From Nitrosospira sp. Nsp2 (lineage in GTDB: Bacteria; Pseudomonadota; Gammaproteobacteria; Burkholderiales; Nitrosomonadaceae), in assembly GCF_003050965.1 (NCBI RefSeq), contig NZ_QAOU01000007.1:1-64000 (forward strand): a stretch of 64,000 nucleotides of DNA, in the 5' to 3' direction. The translations under genes were made by a program, and so were the position numbers. Of this stretch, positions 26,246-35,615 are shown piece after piece. The notes under the pieces are model-generated. The model worked only from the letters and a program-made list of their open reading frames with translations. It was not told the origin of the DNA and did not search any database. The first letter of the stretch is position 1; each line of letters begins with the position of its first letter.

Positions 26246-29200
26246 TTATCGGAGCGAAAATTCCACCTTGCTGCCAACTTTCTTTTCATCCGGTTCCACT
26301 TCGACTTTTGGCTCCAGGACAAATATCCGTTCGCCTGGAATACCGCCGTGCTCAACGAACCAGTTGAGTGCAGCCGCAGCCCGCTGCTCAGCGAGTTCGC
26401 GCATTTCGTTGTCGTCGGCGTTTACGTTCGCCAGCAATAGTTGCTCCATTTCCGGTACAGGCAGGCTCTTTGTCAGACCGACAAGATTTTTCGGCTTTGC
26501 GAACTTTGCCTCCTTGTAAGCCAGCGTCAAATATTTGGGGTACTCGTCCGGCGTGAGCTCGATCTCGTCTATATCTCCAGTTGTTTGACCCTTTTTGACT
26601 TGCTCCGCCAGTTTTTGAACTTTAACCTTGCGTTCGAGCATTCTGTGCTTTAGGGCTTCCCGGTCATGCGCAGGATCCGCTCGACCGGTAATCTCAAGTT
26701 CAAGCGACGATCGATCTGTTAAGGCCTTGGATAAGGTTTTCAGACGGTTCTCAGCCTCAGCCGTAATCGTTGCATCGCCAGGGGCAAAACCGATCTCGGA
26801 TAACTCTTCTCCACCGAAAAGCGACCCCAGCACGGTGAAGGGTGCCGTTACTGCCTTTGTAAGCAAATTGATAATCGCGTTAGCGATCACCCCGCCGAGG
26901 CTGAATTGCGGATCGTTGATGGAGCCGCTTATTGGCAGATGGACATCAATTTCTCCCTCGCTGTTTTTAAGCACCGCCAATGCCAGTTTTACAGGGATCG
27001 ACAGCGCGTCCGGACTTTCAATTTTTTCACCCAGGGTAAGTTGATCGAGAAACACGTTATTCTCTGCCCGCAATTCTCCTTTCTCGATGTGATAGTGAAT
27101 ATCGACCGACAGCTTGCCTTTCTCGATTGTGTAGCCCACGTATTTACCTGAATAGGGGCTGAAGGTCGGCATATCGATGCCCCTTGCGGTTGCTTTGATG
27201 TCGAGGAAGAGCTCGCTACCAAAAGTGTCCATCTTTCCCACGATCTTTAGTGGCGCGGTTTTGTCCACCGCGCCGCGTATATCAATCTCACCCGGCTTTC
27301 TCGGATCCAAAGGCCCTATTCGACCGGACAGTCCGGTCAACCTGGCTCTATAGTTGGGCTTGATGAACTCATCATGAAAGTTGACGTGCCCTCCCTGCAG
27401 GGTGATCCGGCCGATCTGTACTGGCGTATCCTTGCGGGCTGGCACGGGAGCGCGCGCTACACCAGGCTGCGAGGAGGATGTGGAAGATTTCGTTTGTTCC
27501 GGCGGCGTCATGGCGGCGGACGGTGCGGGAGGCACGTTCGCATTATCTCGGCGGATTAGGCGCTTGAGATTGAGCTGGCCGTCTGGGCTAAGGGTCACAT
27601 GAGCAAAGAAATCGGCGAGTGCGACGGATTCGATATTGACGCGCAACGGTTCACTGGAAAATTCCATACGGCTGATGTCGAGACTGCGCCAGCGCATGAG
27701 CTCGGTCATGTCTGACTTGTCCAAGGCGTTAAAATGGCTGAGCCGGCCGTCACCGTTCAGTACTACTTTTGCTGCCGCGCCATTCACCCCCTCAGCTTTA
27801 ACGTTGCCTTGAAACGACAGCGCGCCACGTGTGATCAACGCGTTCAACCGATCACCCGCCCAACCTTGCAGTGGGACAAAATTGATATCTTTTGCGTCTA
27901 CCGCGAGATCAGCCATCAAGGGCGCCCATGCCAGCGAACCACTTGTTTGCAGGTGGCCCTCCTGATTTATTTCAGCTTTCAGCTCCAGCTTCAGCGGTTG
28001 GGCACCGCTGAGGTCGATATCGCTTATGGTCAGGTCCAGCGGATCCGCAACCATGGACGGTACGTTTGACAATGTGCTGTCCTCAAAGCCAAGAACTGCC
28101 GCGATTATTTTTAAACTGCCAAGCTTGACGGACCACGGCTTGCTCGCCTCGGCGTGAGGAGCTGCTGCCTCAGGTGCCGGCTCCGTCCCGGGAGTCGGGG
28201 CAAATAATTTGGCCAGGTCAAGGCGGCCGTCGGATTCGCGACGGATAGATGCTTTAACTCGCTCCAGCACGAGCGAACCAACTGACAGGCTCTGGCGCTT
28301 GGGATCAACCGTAACGTCATCCACACGCAACTGGGGCAGGCTCATTGCCGGTTCCGTATCGCCAATACGCGCTATAGTGGCTTCAGTCAGAACGAGGGTA
28401 CCCTGTGAGGGTTTTACAGCGTTGAGATTGACCTCCGTTAATTCCACATCAAGCTGCCCCAGCCTGGCTGAATAGGGCGCTTCTGTCGCCCGGTTCTCAA
28501 TTTCCAGCTTCCTTAGCACGGCGCGCCCGGTTAGAACGAGATTGGGAGGCTGACCCGGGGTTTGGTTAAAAGTCAGCAATAACTTACTATCGAAAAAACC
28601 GGAATTCAGCTTGACACCGACGGGGATGGGAGAATATTCGTCTAATCGCGTGAGGTCGATGCCGCTTAGCTCCAGCTCAAGCGTAGCTTGACGGTTCTCT
28701 GCGAACGGACGGGCTTTTCCTTCAATCAAGAGCGGAGCGCCGTTGACCTTGGCGCTGAAATGGGGCTCTACCCAGGTTTCCTCGGCACTCTCAAGATTGG
28801 CAATGAAGGGCACTCCAATGTTGATGTCGGAAATTTCCTGCTGGCTTTTTTTGAGCCGATCGACAAATTCAAAGCGGCCGCCTTCTACGACGACATTACT
28901 CACGGAAAACAGCGTTGGAGTTTCGTCCTTCGGCTGTTTTAAGAAATCTTCGATAAGATCGGTGATATTGAACTGATTTTCGCCTTCACGCACCAGACGC
29001 AGCGTGGGGCGGTATATCGATACCGAACTGATTACCGGCGCAAGATGAGCGATCGAAGCAATGCTGAGGTTCACATAAAGCTTGTCCACGGAAAGAACGG
29101 CATTCTCAGCATCCGCGATTCCGGGCCTTTCGCCCACGCGGAAAGCGTGGATGGTCAGTTCCAGCGTGTACGGTTGAATCTCGATGGACTGTACGGTCAC

Positions 29201-29371
29201 AGGCCGGTGGAAGGCTTCTGACAGCGCCATTTCAAGCTTCGCCTTGGCGTAACCTGGCAGCCAGAAATAAGCGAGCAGGCCGAACAGGATAAAAATGGCA
29301 ACGAGAACACCCAGGGTGATTCCCAGACGTTTGTGGGCAGCGAAACGATGGCGTAGAGAGGCCAGGGACAT
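26246..29371 (-). CDS. DUF748 domain-containing envelope protein (AsmA-like)
   Basis: A protein of about 1041 aa with one N-terminal transmembrane helix (ITLGVLVAIFILFGLLAYF), then long repeated beta-rich AsmA/DUF748-type sequence (for example VTVQSIEIQPYTLELTIHAF and SVSIYRPTLRLVREG). The C terminus has an OmpA-like/DUF748 tail (ELEITGRADP, LAEQRAAAALNWFVEHGG). Such AsmA-like proteins span the periplasm and are linked to lipid transport or outer-membrane integrity. I use the ATG at 29371; 46 codons of open frame before it look non-coding. Convergent with the porin gene. Confidence 0.88.
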   Translation of the reverse strand: MSLASLRHRFAAHKRLGITLGVLVAIFILFGLLAYFWLPGYAKAKLEMALSEAFHRPVTVQSIEIQPYTLELTIHAFRVGERPGIADAENAVLSVDKLYVNLSIASIAHLAPVISSVSIYRPTLRLVREGENQFNITDLIEDFLKQPKDETPTLFSVSNVVVEGGRFEFVDRLKKSQQEISDINIGVPFIANLESAEETWVEPHFSAKVNGAPLLIEGKARPFAENRQATLELELSGIDLTRLDEYSPIPVGVKLNSGFFDSKLLLTFNQTPGQPPNLVLTGRAVLRKLEIENRATEAPYSARLGQLDVELTEVNLNAVKPSQGTLVLTEATIARIGDTEPAMSLPQLRVDDVTVDPKRQSLSVGSLVLERVKASIRRESDGRLDLAKLFAPTPGTEPAPEAAAPHAEASKPWSVKLGSLKIIAAVLGFEDSTLSNVPSMVADPLDLTISDIDLSGAQPLKLELKAEINQEGHLQTSGSLAWAPLMADLAVDAKDINFVPLQGWAGDRLNALITRGALSFQGNVKAEGVNGAAAKVVLNGDGRLSHFNALDKSDMTELMRWRSLDISRMEFSSEPLRVNIESVALADFFAHVTLSPDGQLNLKRLIRRDNANVPPAPSAAMTPPEQTKSSTSSSQPGVARAPVPARKDTPVQIGRITLQGGHVNFHDEFIKPNYRARLTGLSGRIGPLDPRKPGEIDIRGAVDKTAPLKIVGKMDTFGSELFLDIKATARGIDMPTFSPYSGKYVGYTIEKGKLSVDIHYHIEKGELRAENNVFLDQLTLGEKIESPDALSIPVKLALAVLKNSEGEIDVHLPISGSINDPQFSLGGVIANAIINLLTKAVTAPFTVLGSLFGGEELSEIGFAPGDATITAEAENRLKTLSKALTDRSSLELEITGRADPAHDREALKHRMLERKVKVQKLAEQVKKGQTTGDIDEIELTPDEYPKYLTLAYKEAKFAKPKNLVGLTKSLPVPEMEQLLLANVNADDNEMRELAEQRAAAALNWFVEHGGIPGERIFVLEPKVEVEPDEKKVGSKVEFSLR

Positions 29372-29539
29372 GATGAGACGTTTAGATATAGATCGAATAA
29401 ATGTTGAAGTTGATCGATATACCGCAGGGTCACGGAGTAGCCGAGAATGCCATCGGCGTAACAGGGCTTCTAGCTGCCCAACTTTACGCTGAGCAGAAAG
29501 ATGGGTCAATCGTAAGACAGGTTTAAGCCCAATTCAGCG

Positions 29540-29914
29540 TCACGCCCTGCGCGGGTGGGGGGGAATCAGTTTGTAGGTCACAGCGACCAGTATTGCAAAC
29601 ATTGCGTAAGCTGCCGTAAATACACCTTCAGGGAAATCGTAGAAAAGGACGCGGTGCAGCCAGCGCTGAATAAATCCGCTTTCCGTGGCGGTGCCACGCA
29701 ACGCATCTTCCATCCATGTAAGCGGACATACCATGCCAAGGAGGGACTCTCCCGCCACGAACAGGATTGCGGCAAGATGCGCAAGCCGAAAGCGGGGGTT
29801 TCGCGCGAAATCCGCTCTCATCCAGGCACCGATCCAGATCAACGGCAGGCCGCCCAGGACGAATAGCACAAAAAACAAATGAATAATAAGTACGATATCG
29901 GCCAGCATGGGCAT
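29540..29914 (-). CDS. DUF2784 family membrane protein
   Basis: A 124-aa inner-membrane protein with about three or four hydrophobic segments, and the DUF2784 features LADIVLIIHLFFVLFVLGGLP (written in part), CPLTWMEDALR and FYDFPEGVF. The function is unknown. ATG at 29914 or, equally plausible, the ATG two codons later. It lies 168 nt upstream of the DUF748 start on the same strand. Confidence 0.85.
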   Translation of the reverse strand: MPMLADIVLIIHLFFVLFVLGGLPLIWIGAWMRADFARNPRFRLAHLAAILFVAGESLLGMVCPLTWMEDALRGTATESGFIQRWLHRVLFYDFPEGVFTAAYAMFAILVAVTYKLIPPHPRRA

Positions 29915-30091
29915 TCGTAATCGCGAGAATTATGACTTATAGCGCTTATGGTTGGAACATGGCGTACCGGAACCGTTCGGCCGCCGGGGTGAGTTCCGTA
30001 AAACAGAAACTGCCGGCTCATCCATTTCCTATTCGATGAGGCGCTGTTTACGCCGCGCTATCGGCCATGTGCATTGATCAGCCTAAATGGC

Positions 30092-30113
30092 AATAGAATA
30101 AACATATTCTATT
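30092..30113. promoter_or_regulatory. Palindromic operator candidate upstream of tauE-like gene
   Basis: Nine-bp arms AATAGAATA (30092-30100) and TATTCTATT (30105-30113) form a perfect inverted repeat around a 4-nt spacer, 69-90 nt before the exporter start. AT-rich dyads like this are typical of ArsR-family or LysR-family regulator sites, and ArsR-type BigR controls TauE/SafE genes elsewhere. The link here is inference. No regulator gene adjoins it. Confidence 0.5.
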
Positions 30114-30181
30114 AGGTTATTTCTGGATGTGTTTGCGCATGGGTATAGTGTTGCGCAACGAAAAACAGGCTGAACTAAATA

Positions 30182-31159
30182 ATGAAGATTCGCAACCTGG
30201 ACTTGACGGGTAATCCAATCAATCTCGAGCATGAGGAATTGGGGCTTCCGCCTATAGAGGAGCCCATATCTCATCCGGGAGCGCATCCATTTCTTCACGC
30301 GGCAATGTGGTTTGCCATCGTGGTGTTGATCGCGCTGGTGATTTTTTTGATTGGGCGATTCTTTTTTTCCAATAACTGGTCAGGCGGCTGGCAGATCGTG
30401 GGCGAAACCCTGAGCGGGAAGGTTTTTTGGAGCGCCGCAATGGTCGGGTTTCTGGCGCAGGTAATCGACGGCGCATTGGGAATGGCGTATGGCGTTACCG
30501 CGACCACGTTTCTGTTGGCGACCGGCGCCACGCCTGGAGCGGCGAGCGCAAGCGTTCATATCGCGGAGATTTTCACCACCGGTGTTTCTGGCATTTCTCA
30601 CGTGAAGTTCGGTAACGTAAACAGAGACTTGTTCGTACGTTTGCTGGTGCCGGGCATCCTGGGGGGAATAATTGGCGCGGTCCTCGTTACCCAGATCGAC
30701 GGTGCGGCCTTCAAACCGTACATCTCGGCTTATTTGTTGCTGCTGGGAATCTATATCCTCAGTAAAGCGTTTCGGCCGCTGCGTCTGCGCCAGAAAGCGC
30801 CGGAACATGTGGGAAAACTGGCGCTTTTCGGCGGATTTGTCGACGCAGCAGGAGGCGGAGGCTGGGGCCCGGTTGTAACATCGACTTTGGTTGGATCGGG
30901 CAACGATCCGCGTACGACCATCGGTTCAGTGAATTTTGCAGAATTCTTTCTTACGTTAACGAGCGCTGCCGTCTTCACACTGCTGATGGAAACCAATACC
31001 TGGCCCATAATTATGGGGCTGGTTTTTGGGGGGCTATTCGCGGCGCCTTTCGCGGCGGTACTGTGCAAGATGCTTCACGCGCGAACATTGCTGATATTGG
31101 TTGGAATACTGATCGTTATCATCAGCTTGTACAACCTGTATAAGGCGCTTCTCAGCTAA
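30182..31159 (+). CDS. Sulfite exporter TauE/SafE family protein
   Basis: A 325-aa inner-membrane protein. After an unusual cytoplasmic N-terminal part of about 40 aa comes an extra transmembrane helix. The TauE/SafE core starts near residue 75, with the paired repeat motifs VGFLAQVIDGALGMAYGVTATT and GGFVDAAGGGGWGPVVTSTL (glycine-rich half-helices, each written in part). The family exports sulfite or organosulfonate-type anions. The start has only a weak ribosome site. A palindrome upstream suggests repressor control. Confidence 0.9.
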   Translation: MKIRNLDLTGNPINLEHEELGLPPIEEPISHPGAHPFLHAAMWFAIVVLIALVIFLIGRFFFSNNWSGGWQIVGETLSGKVFWSAAMVGFLAQVIDGALGMAYGVTATTFLLATGATPGAASASVHIAEIFTTGVSGISHVKFGNVNRDLFVRLLVPGILGGIIGAVLVTQIDGAAFKPYISAYLLLLGIYILSKAFRPLRLRQKAPEHVGKLALFGGFVDAAGGGGWGPVVTSTLVGSGNDPRTTIGSVNFAEFFLTLTSAAVFTLLMETNTWPIIMGLVFGGLFAAPFAAVLCKMLHARTLLILVGILIVIISLYNLYKALLS

Positions 31160-31272
31160 ATTTTGGAACGAGTGATGAATTCGTATTTCTGTACGTTTTG
31201 GACACCCTTGACATGATGAAGTGGGGAAGCTGTCCCCGCCGTACTGCAAGTGATACTTTCTACAGCTCAGGC

Positions 31273-31330
31273 TTGACAAATTCCTCACATCGGCACGATA
31301 CTTTTTTAAGATAAGTTGTGATAAGTTGCG
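31273..31330 (+). promoter_or_regulatory. Candidate promoter with tandem 10-bp repeat before DUF2490 gene
   Basis: TTGACA (31273-31278) and GATACT (31297-31302) are 18 nt apart, a good sigma-70 pair. Immediately downstream two copies of a 10-mer, ATAAGTTGTG and ATAAGTTGCG (31311-31330), stand in tandem; they could bind a regulator. The rest of the 31160-31534 gap contains no gene that I recognise. Confidence 0.45.
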
Positions 31331-31534
31331 ACACGTTATTGTTTCGGATTCATCCCGTCCAGTCGGCCCCTGGGGGTAGGTGCCTATATAGCGCGGCTGT
31401 GCAGTTAACCGCCTCCAAGTTAATGTGGCCACGTTTCTTGCAGTCGCATTTAGCGCAAGCAATTATCCGGTAACGCATGAACGCGGATTCTGGTTTGACA
31501 TTTACATTTTTTAATAATATCCATGGGAGAGAAA

Positions 31535-32302
31535 ATGATGCGAAAGCAATTTGGGACTGCTCTGTTACTGTCTAGCCTGGCAATTTCAGGGACCGCTTCG
31601 GCACAACAGTTCGCTGATGATGTTCAAGACTTTGGAGTATGGGGCGCTGCAACCGCGACCGGCAATTTTGGCTTCCTCAATCCGGACAATCCCACACTGG
31701 CGAAAGTGAAGTGGTGGGCGGAAGGGCAGGGGCGTTTTGCTGATGACGCATCGAAGTTTTCTCAGGCGATCGTTCGCCCCGGTATCGGGTATCAGCTTAC
31801 CCCAACCATGAGTGTGTGGGCGGGATACGCTTGGACGCCGACTACAACTCCCTATGTCGGGAATACCTACGATGAACACCGCGCCTGGCAACAATTCATA
31901 TACGCCGACACATACTCATGGGGGAAGTTTCAAAGCCGCAGCCGCCTGGAAGAACGTTTTGTCCCCGACCATATAGGGCGAGCGTCCAACCCCGGGGATG
32001 GAAATCCCAACAACGCGTCGTGGGTGGGCTATCGTTATCGGCACTTGCTCAAAGCGTCCATCCCACTGAAATTTGCACCGGGTTTCAGTTACATTGTTCA
32101 GAGCGAGGCGTTTGTGAGTCTTAATGATACTGATTGGGTCCCCCGGCAAGGATTCGATCAAAACCGGTTCTTTACGGGTGTGGGTTATGCTTTTACGAAA
32201 AATATCACGGGGGAGATCGGATACATGAACCAATACATTATTCGCCGCGGGGCCAACTACATGGGGCACAACCTGGTAGTCAACCTGCTTGCAAATTTCT
32301 GA
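31535..32302 (+). CDS. DUF2490 family outer-membrane-like protein
   Basis: A protein of about 255 aa with a signal peptide (FGTALLLSSLAISGTASA) and a beta-barrel-like alternating pattern: QDFGVWGAATATGNF, WWAEGQGRFADD, GYQLTPTMSVWAGYAW. It ends NLLANF with a terminal aromatic residue as in outer-membrane barrels. This matches the DUF2490 family, whose function is unknown. The start is set at the first ATG of an ATGATG pair because GGGAGAG lies just before it; an ATG 12 nt upstream overlaps that ribosome site. Confidence 0.82.
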   Translation: MMRKQFGTALLLSSLAISGTASAQQFADDVQDFGVWGAATATGNFGFLNPDNPTLAKVKWWAEGQGRFADDASKFSQAIVRPGIGYQLTPTMSVWAGYAWTPTTTPYVGNTYDEHRAWQQFIYADTYSWGKFQSRSRLEERFVPDHIGRASNPGDGNPNNASWVGYRYRHLLKASIPLKFAPGFSYIVQSEAFVSLNDTDWVPRQGFDQNRFFTGVGYAFTKNITGEIGYMNQYIIRRGANYMGHNLVVNLLANF

Positions 32303-32354
32303 GAATCTCTTTTCGCCACGGGATAGGGAAAGATAAACACTTCCTGATAATTCC

Positions 32355-32882
32355 GTGGCGACCTCACCCGTTTTGATTTCAAATTCCTGTTCATTCCCGG
32401 CCTTAATTATCCGGTCGTTATCGCTCGCGATATCCCTGGCTGCTTCTGCTCCAAGTCTCGCCGCCACAGACGATTATAATCAATGCATCGATAGATCAGC
32501 CAAAAGAAAGAGCGGACAGGATACTACTACTGCAACTGAAGCAGGTTGCGCGAAACGGTTGGAAAACGTGGGGTCGAACGAACTCGACCTGCCGTCCGAA
32601 GCGCTAAACAAACTTGTCGTTAATGCTGGTTTTGGTTGGGGAATATTCAGCGGAACCGTTTACAACGGCAACAAGGACTACGTGCTGACAGGTGTTACCG
32701 TCCTTCTCACTCCGCCAGCAAACAATAAATCTGATCAAACCCCGGCGAGCGGCACGGAATACGATATCGCTTTAGCTTTGGAACCCTTGGCGAAAGGCTC
32801 CCTTTCCATGCCTGTTCCTTCCGACAATACCCTTGAATATGCGTGGAAGATCACGAAGGCACGAGGTTACAAAGCGCGATAA
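32355..32882 (+). CDS. Hypothetical secreted protein
   Basis: A 175-aa protein with a GTG start and a plausible signal peptide (RSLSLAISLAASAPSLA). The mature part has a Cys pair (QCIDRS, AGCAKRL) and a beta-rich half (GWGIFSGTVYNGNKDYVLTGVTVLL) ending YAWKITKARGYKAR. I do not recognise the family. The FSGTVYN/YVLTGVTV/YAWKI pattern resembles an extracellular immunoglobulin-like fold that carries modifications, which is only an impression. It lies 52 nt after the DUF2490 gene and may be cotranscribed. Confidence 0.6.
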   Translation: MATSPVLISNSCSFPALIIRSLSLAISLAASAPSLAATDDYNQCIDRSAKRKSGQDTTTATEAGCAKRLENVGSNELDLPSEALNKLVVNAGFGWGIFSGTVYNGNKDYVLTGVTVLLTPPANNKSDQTPASGTEYDIALALEPLAKGSLSMPVPSDNTLEYAWKITKARGYKAR

Positions 32883-32910
32883 TACCAACCGCGAAGTATC
32901 GAAGACGGCT

Positions 32911-33462
32911 CTACAATAGAGGTTTTAACATGCCCTCGAGCTTGCTTCGGCTCAGACGCCCTAATTTTGACCCGGCTATGTTTCCGCTGCGATCGATAAT
33001 AACCGTGAACGGCAGCGCTCCCTGGCGATTCCCCGCCGCATCCGCCAGTGCCATGACGCTCAGGTCTCCAACCAGCACCGGGTAATTTATACCAATCTGC
33101 TTGCTGAAAGCCGCTGCCCTTTCTTTTTGATCCACCGCAATGCCGACAAAGACCACTCCCTGCTCACCGAATTTCTTCTGAAGCTCAATGAACTCAGGAA
33201 TTTCCTCCCGGCAGGGCTCGCACCAGCTTGCCCAGAAATTCACCACCATAACCTTGCCACGCCATTGGGAAATCGGCTGCAGCCTATCGGCAAGGTCAGG
33301 CAGGGTCGCGGCAAATATCGTCTCCGCCCCTTTTCGCGCCGTATCCGGCGACACTTCGAATTTGGCGCTACTGCTCGTCAACTGACTACGCAGCAGAACC
33401 CCCGCGGTCAATGCAATCATTGCAATACCGGTGTATAACAATACTTGTTGTAATTTTGTCAT
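32911..33462 (-). CDS. TlpA-family thiol:disulfide oxidoreductase
   Basis: A protein of about 183 aa with one N-terminal membrane anchor (LLYTGIAMIALTAGVLL) and a periplasmic thioredoxin-fold domain. The redox motif is C-E-P-C (FWASWCEPCREEIPEF), and the cis-proline region is GALPFTVIIDRSG. It most likely reduces protein disulfides such as those of apocytochromes or copper proteins, taking electrons from DsbD encoded upstream. I use the ATG at 33462; a longer frame has no signal. Confidence 0.88.
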   Translation of the reverse strand: MTKLQQVLLYTGIAMIALTAGVLLRSQLTSSSAKFEVSPDTARKGAETIFAATLPDLADRLQPISQWRGKVMVVNFWASWCEPCREEIPEFIELQKKFGEQGVVFVGIAVDQKERAAAFSKQIGINYPVLVGDLSVMALADAAGNRQGALPFTVIIDRSGNIAGSKLGRLSRSKLEGMLKPLL

Positions 33463-33644
33463 TAGCCAACCCCGGTAAAATTCTGGTGAAGCTCCGATTT
33501 TGGCGCTGCGTCGCCATTGCAAGGACACTCCAGAGAGTGTACTAAATTCTCAGTGAATTGAATTATCTCTAGATGAGATCGAGACCCAAGGAATAAGTCC
33601 TCGCATGCCTATCTGTGCCCTTCGATGGCTTCCGCCCGGAAAGC

Positions 33645-35615
33645 CTAGATCAGCACCGCGTTGAGGATCGACAAAAAACTGTCCTTATCCTGGTAGCCGA
33701 TAAGCCTCACGCCGGGAATTTCGCGCCCCTGCCGGTCGAGAAACAAAATGCCTGGCGGCCCGAACAGCCTGAAGCGCTTGAGCAAAGCGGTATCATCCGG
33801 CGTGCCGGCGGTAACATCGACCTGCAGTAACACCACGTCCTTCAGGCGCGACTGCACTTTGGCATCGGTAAAAGTGAAACGCTCCATTTCCTTGCACGAG
33901 ATGCACCAGTCGGCGGAAAAATCCAGCATGACATACTTGTCTTTGGATTGGACAATATGCTGTTCAAGTTCAGCTATCGATTTCACCTTTTGAAATGGTA
34001 AATGACGGGTTTGCTCCATCCCGGTTTGGCTTGTTCCGTTCACACCCGCGCCACCAACGCCTATCTTCGAAAGCGGTTGCAAGACATCGCGGCTGCCAGA
34101 GAAAACACCTATCAGCAGAGCAATTCCGGTCAGCAATGCAATCATGCCCAGACCCTTCAGGAGTTTTTGCACTCCTGAGGCGCCGGGTTGCAGCGGGTCA
34201 ACCGCGCGCAAATAAATGGCTGAGACGATCAACAGCGCAGACCATAGCAGCATATGCGCCACCGCAGGGATTACCGGCGATATCAGCCATATGGCGACAC
34301 CGAGCAGTAAAACGCCGAAAAAGTTTTTGACCGATTCCATCCAGGGGCCCACCCTGGGTAAAAGCGCGCCCGCGGATGCGCCCAGCAACAACAACGGAAC
34401 GCCCATCCCCAGCGCCATGACAAACAACGCGGACCCGCCCAGGACGACGTCGCCGGTCTGGCTGATATAAAGCAGCGCCCCGGCCAGCGGAGCGGCCACG
34501 CAAGGGCCGACGATCAGGGCCGACAACGCGCCCATGCCGAATACGCCAGTCAGGTGGCCACCCTTCAATTGCCCCGCCTCCTCAGAAACCTTGCTCTGCA
34601 AGAAGCCGGGCAATTGCAGTTCATAAAAACCAAACATGGAGAAGGCGAGCACGATAAAAACCAGAGCAAATGTGCCCAATACCCAGGCATTTTGTAAAGT
34701 TGCGGAGAGCATCGCGCCGGAAAGGCCAGCCGCGACGCCGGCGCAGGCATAGGTGATCGCCATGCCAAGGACGTAGGCTAGCGAGAGAACAAAACCCCGC
34801 CTCTTGGTAATGTGTTCTCCCTTCTTTGCAATAATGCCCGATAGAATCGGAAACATCGGAAATATGCATGGGGTAAAGGCGAGCAACAGCCCGATGCCAA
34901 AGAAACCGGTCAAAATCAGCCAGAAATTACCGCTATCGAACATTCGCTCTATCTTGGCGGATTCTGTCTCAATAGCGGGGGATCGCGACGATTGGAAGAG
35001 TTCCGACGCGGCGTCAGGCTTGGGGGCCGTAAAGGCAGGCGCCGCCACCGCGTTGTTGCTGATGGCACTGGCAGCCAACCCTGCCGCGGCTTTAGCCACG
35101 GGCAGGGTCAACTCAATTACCTTGCTGATAGGTGCGTAGCAGACGCCTATTGGTTCGTTGCACCCTTGATAAGTGGCAACGAGAGTAAGTTTGTCTGTCG
35201 ACGACCCGTCGCGTTTCAAGGATACAACTGCCTCGAATGGCTGGTGAAACACTTCGACCTGACCAAAGGTAAGATCGCTTTTCACCGTACCCGAGGGGAG
35301 CGATATTTTCTCGATGGAGGTCTCGGTGTCCTTCGGCTTGAATGCAACCTTATCTTTGTAGAGATAATAATTTTTTGCCGGCTCGAATTGCGCGACTAGC
35401 GTATTCTCGTCTCGGACCCTGACCGTCAGCTTGAAAGCCTGGTCGGGAGGCAGCAATTCCTCCTCATCGCTTTTATCGAAGCCCGTGCCGAGTTGCTTTA
35501 AACCTGAAAGAAAACCGAATGGCTTCCCCTCCTCGGCGAAAACGTTGATATTGGAAAAACAGAGCAATAGCAGCAAAAAGCGGCTCAAGCGCATCGAGAA
35601 ACAGGTCCTGTTCAT
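33645..35615 (-). CDS. dsbD: Thiol:disulfide interchange protein DsbD
   Basis: An inner-membrane electron conduit from cytoplasmic thioredoxin to periplasmic disulfide reductases (656 aa from this start). It has a signal peptide, then the N-terminal alpha domain with its cysteine pair (QGCNEPIGVCYAP), eight transmembrane helices with the core cysteines in FTPCIFPM and VGPCVAAP, and a C-terminal thioredoxin domain with CISC (FSADWCISCKEM). The ATG at 35615 overlaps the cutA stop by 4 nt (ATGA). The tlpA-like gene follows 182 nt on. Confidence 0.95.
   Translation of the reverse strand: MNRTCFSMRLSRFLLLLLCFSNINVFAEEGKPFGFLSGLKQLGTGFDKSDEEELLPPDQAFKLTVRVRDENTLVAQFEPAKNYYLYKDKVAFKPKDTETSIEKISLPSGTVKSDLTFGQVEVFHQPFEAVVSLKRDGSSTDKLTLVATYQGCNEPIGVCYAPISKVIELTLPVAKAAAGLAASAISNNAVAAPAFTAPKPDAASELFQSSRSPAIETESAKIERMFDSGNFWLILTGFFGIGLLLAFTPCIFPMFPILSGIIAKKGEHITKRRGFVLSLAYVLGMAITYACAGVAAGLSGAMLSATLQNAWVLGTFALVFIVLAFSMFGFYELQLPGFLQSKVSEEAGQLKGGHLTGVFGMGALSALIVGPCVAAPLAGALLYISQTGDVVLGGSALFVMALGMGVPLLLLGASAGALLPRVGPWMESVKNFFGVLLLGVAIWLISPVIPAVAHMLLWSALLIVSAIYLRAVDPLQPGASGVQKLLKGLGMIALLTGIALLIGVFSGSRDVLQPLSKIGVGGAGVNGTSQTGMEQTRHLPFQKVKSIAELEQHIVQSKDKYVMLDFSADWCISCKEMERFTFTDAKVQSRLKDVVLLQVDVTAGTPDDTALLKRFRLFGPPGILFLDRQGREIPGVRLIGYQDKDSFLSILNAVLI

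Noticed and set aside
31916-32467. 183-aa antisense frame opposite DUF2490 and the small secreted protein
   Set aside because: It is the complement of better-supported genes and has no independent evidence.
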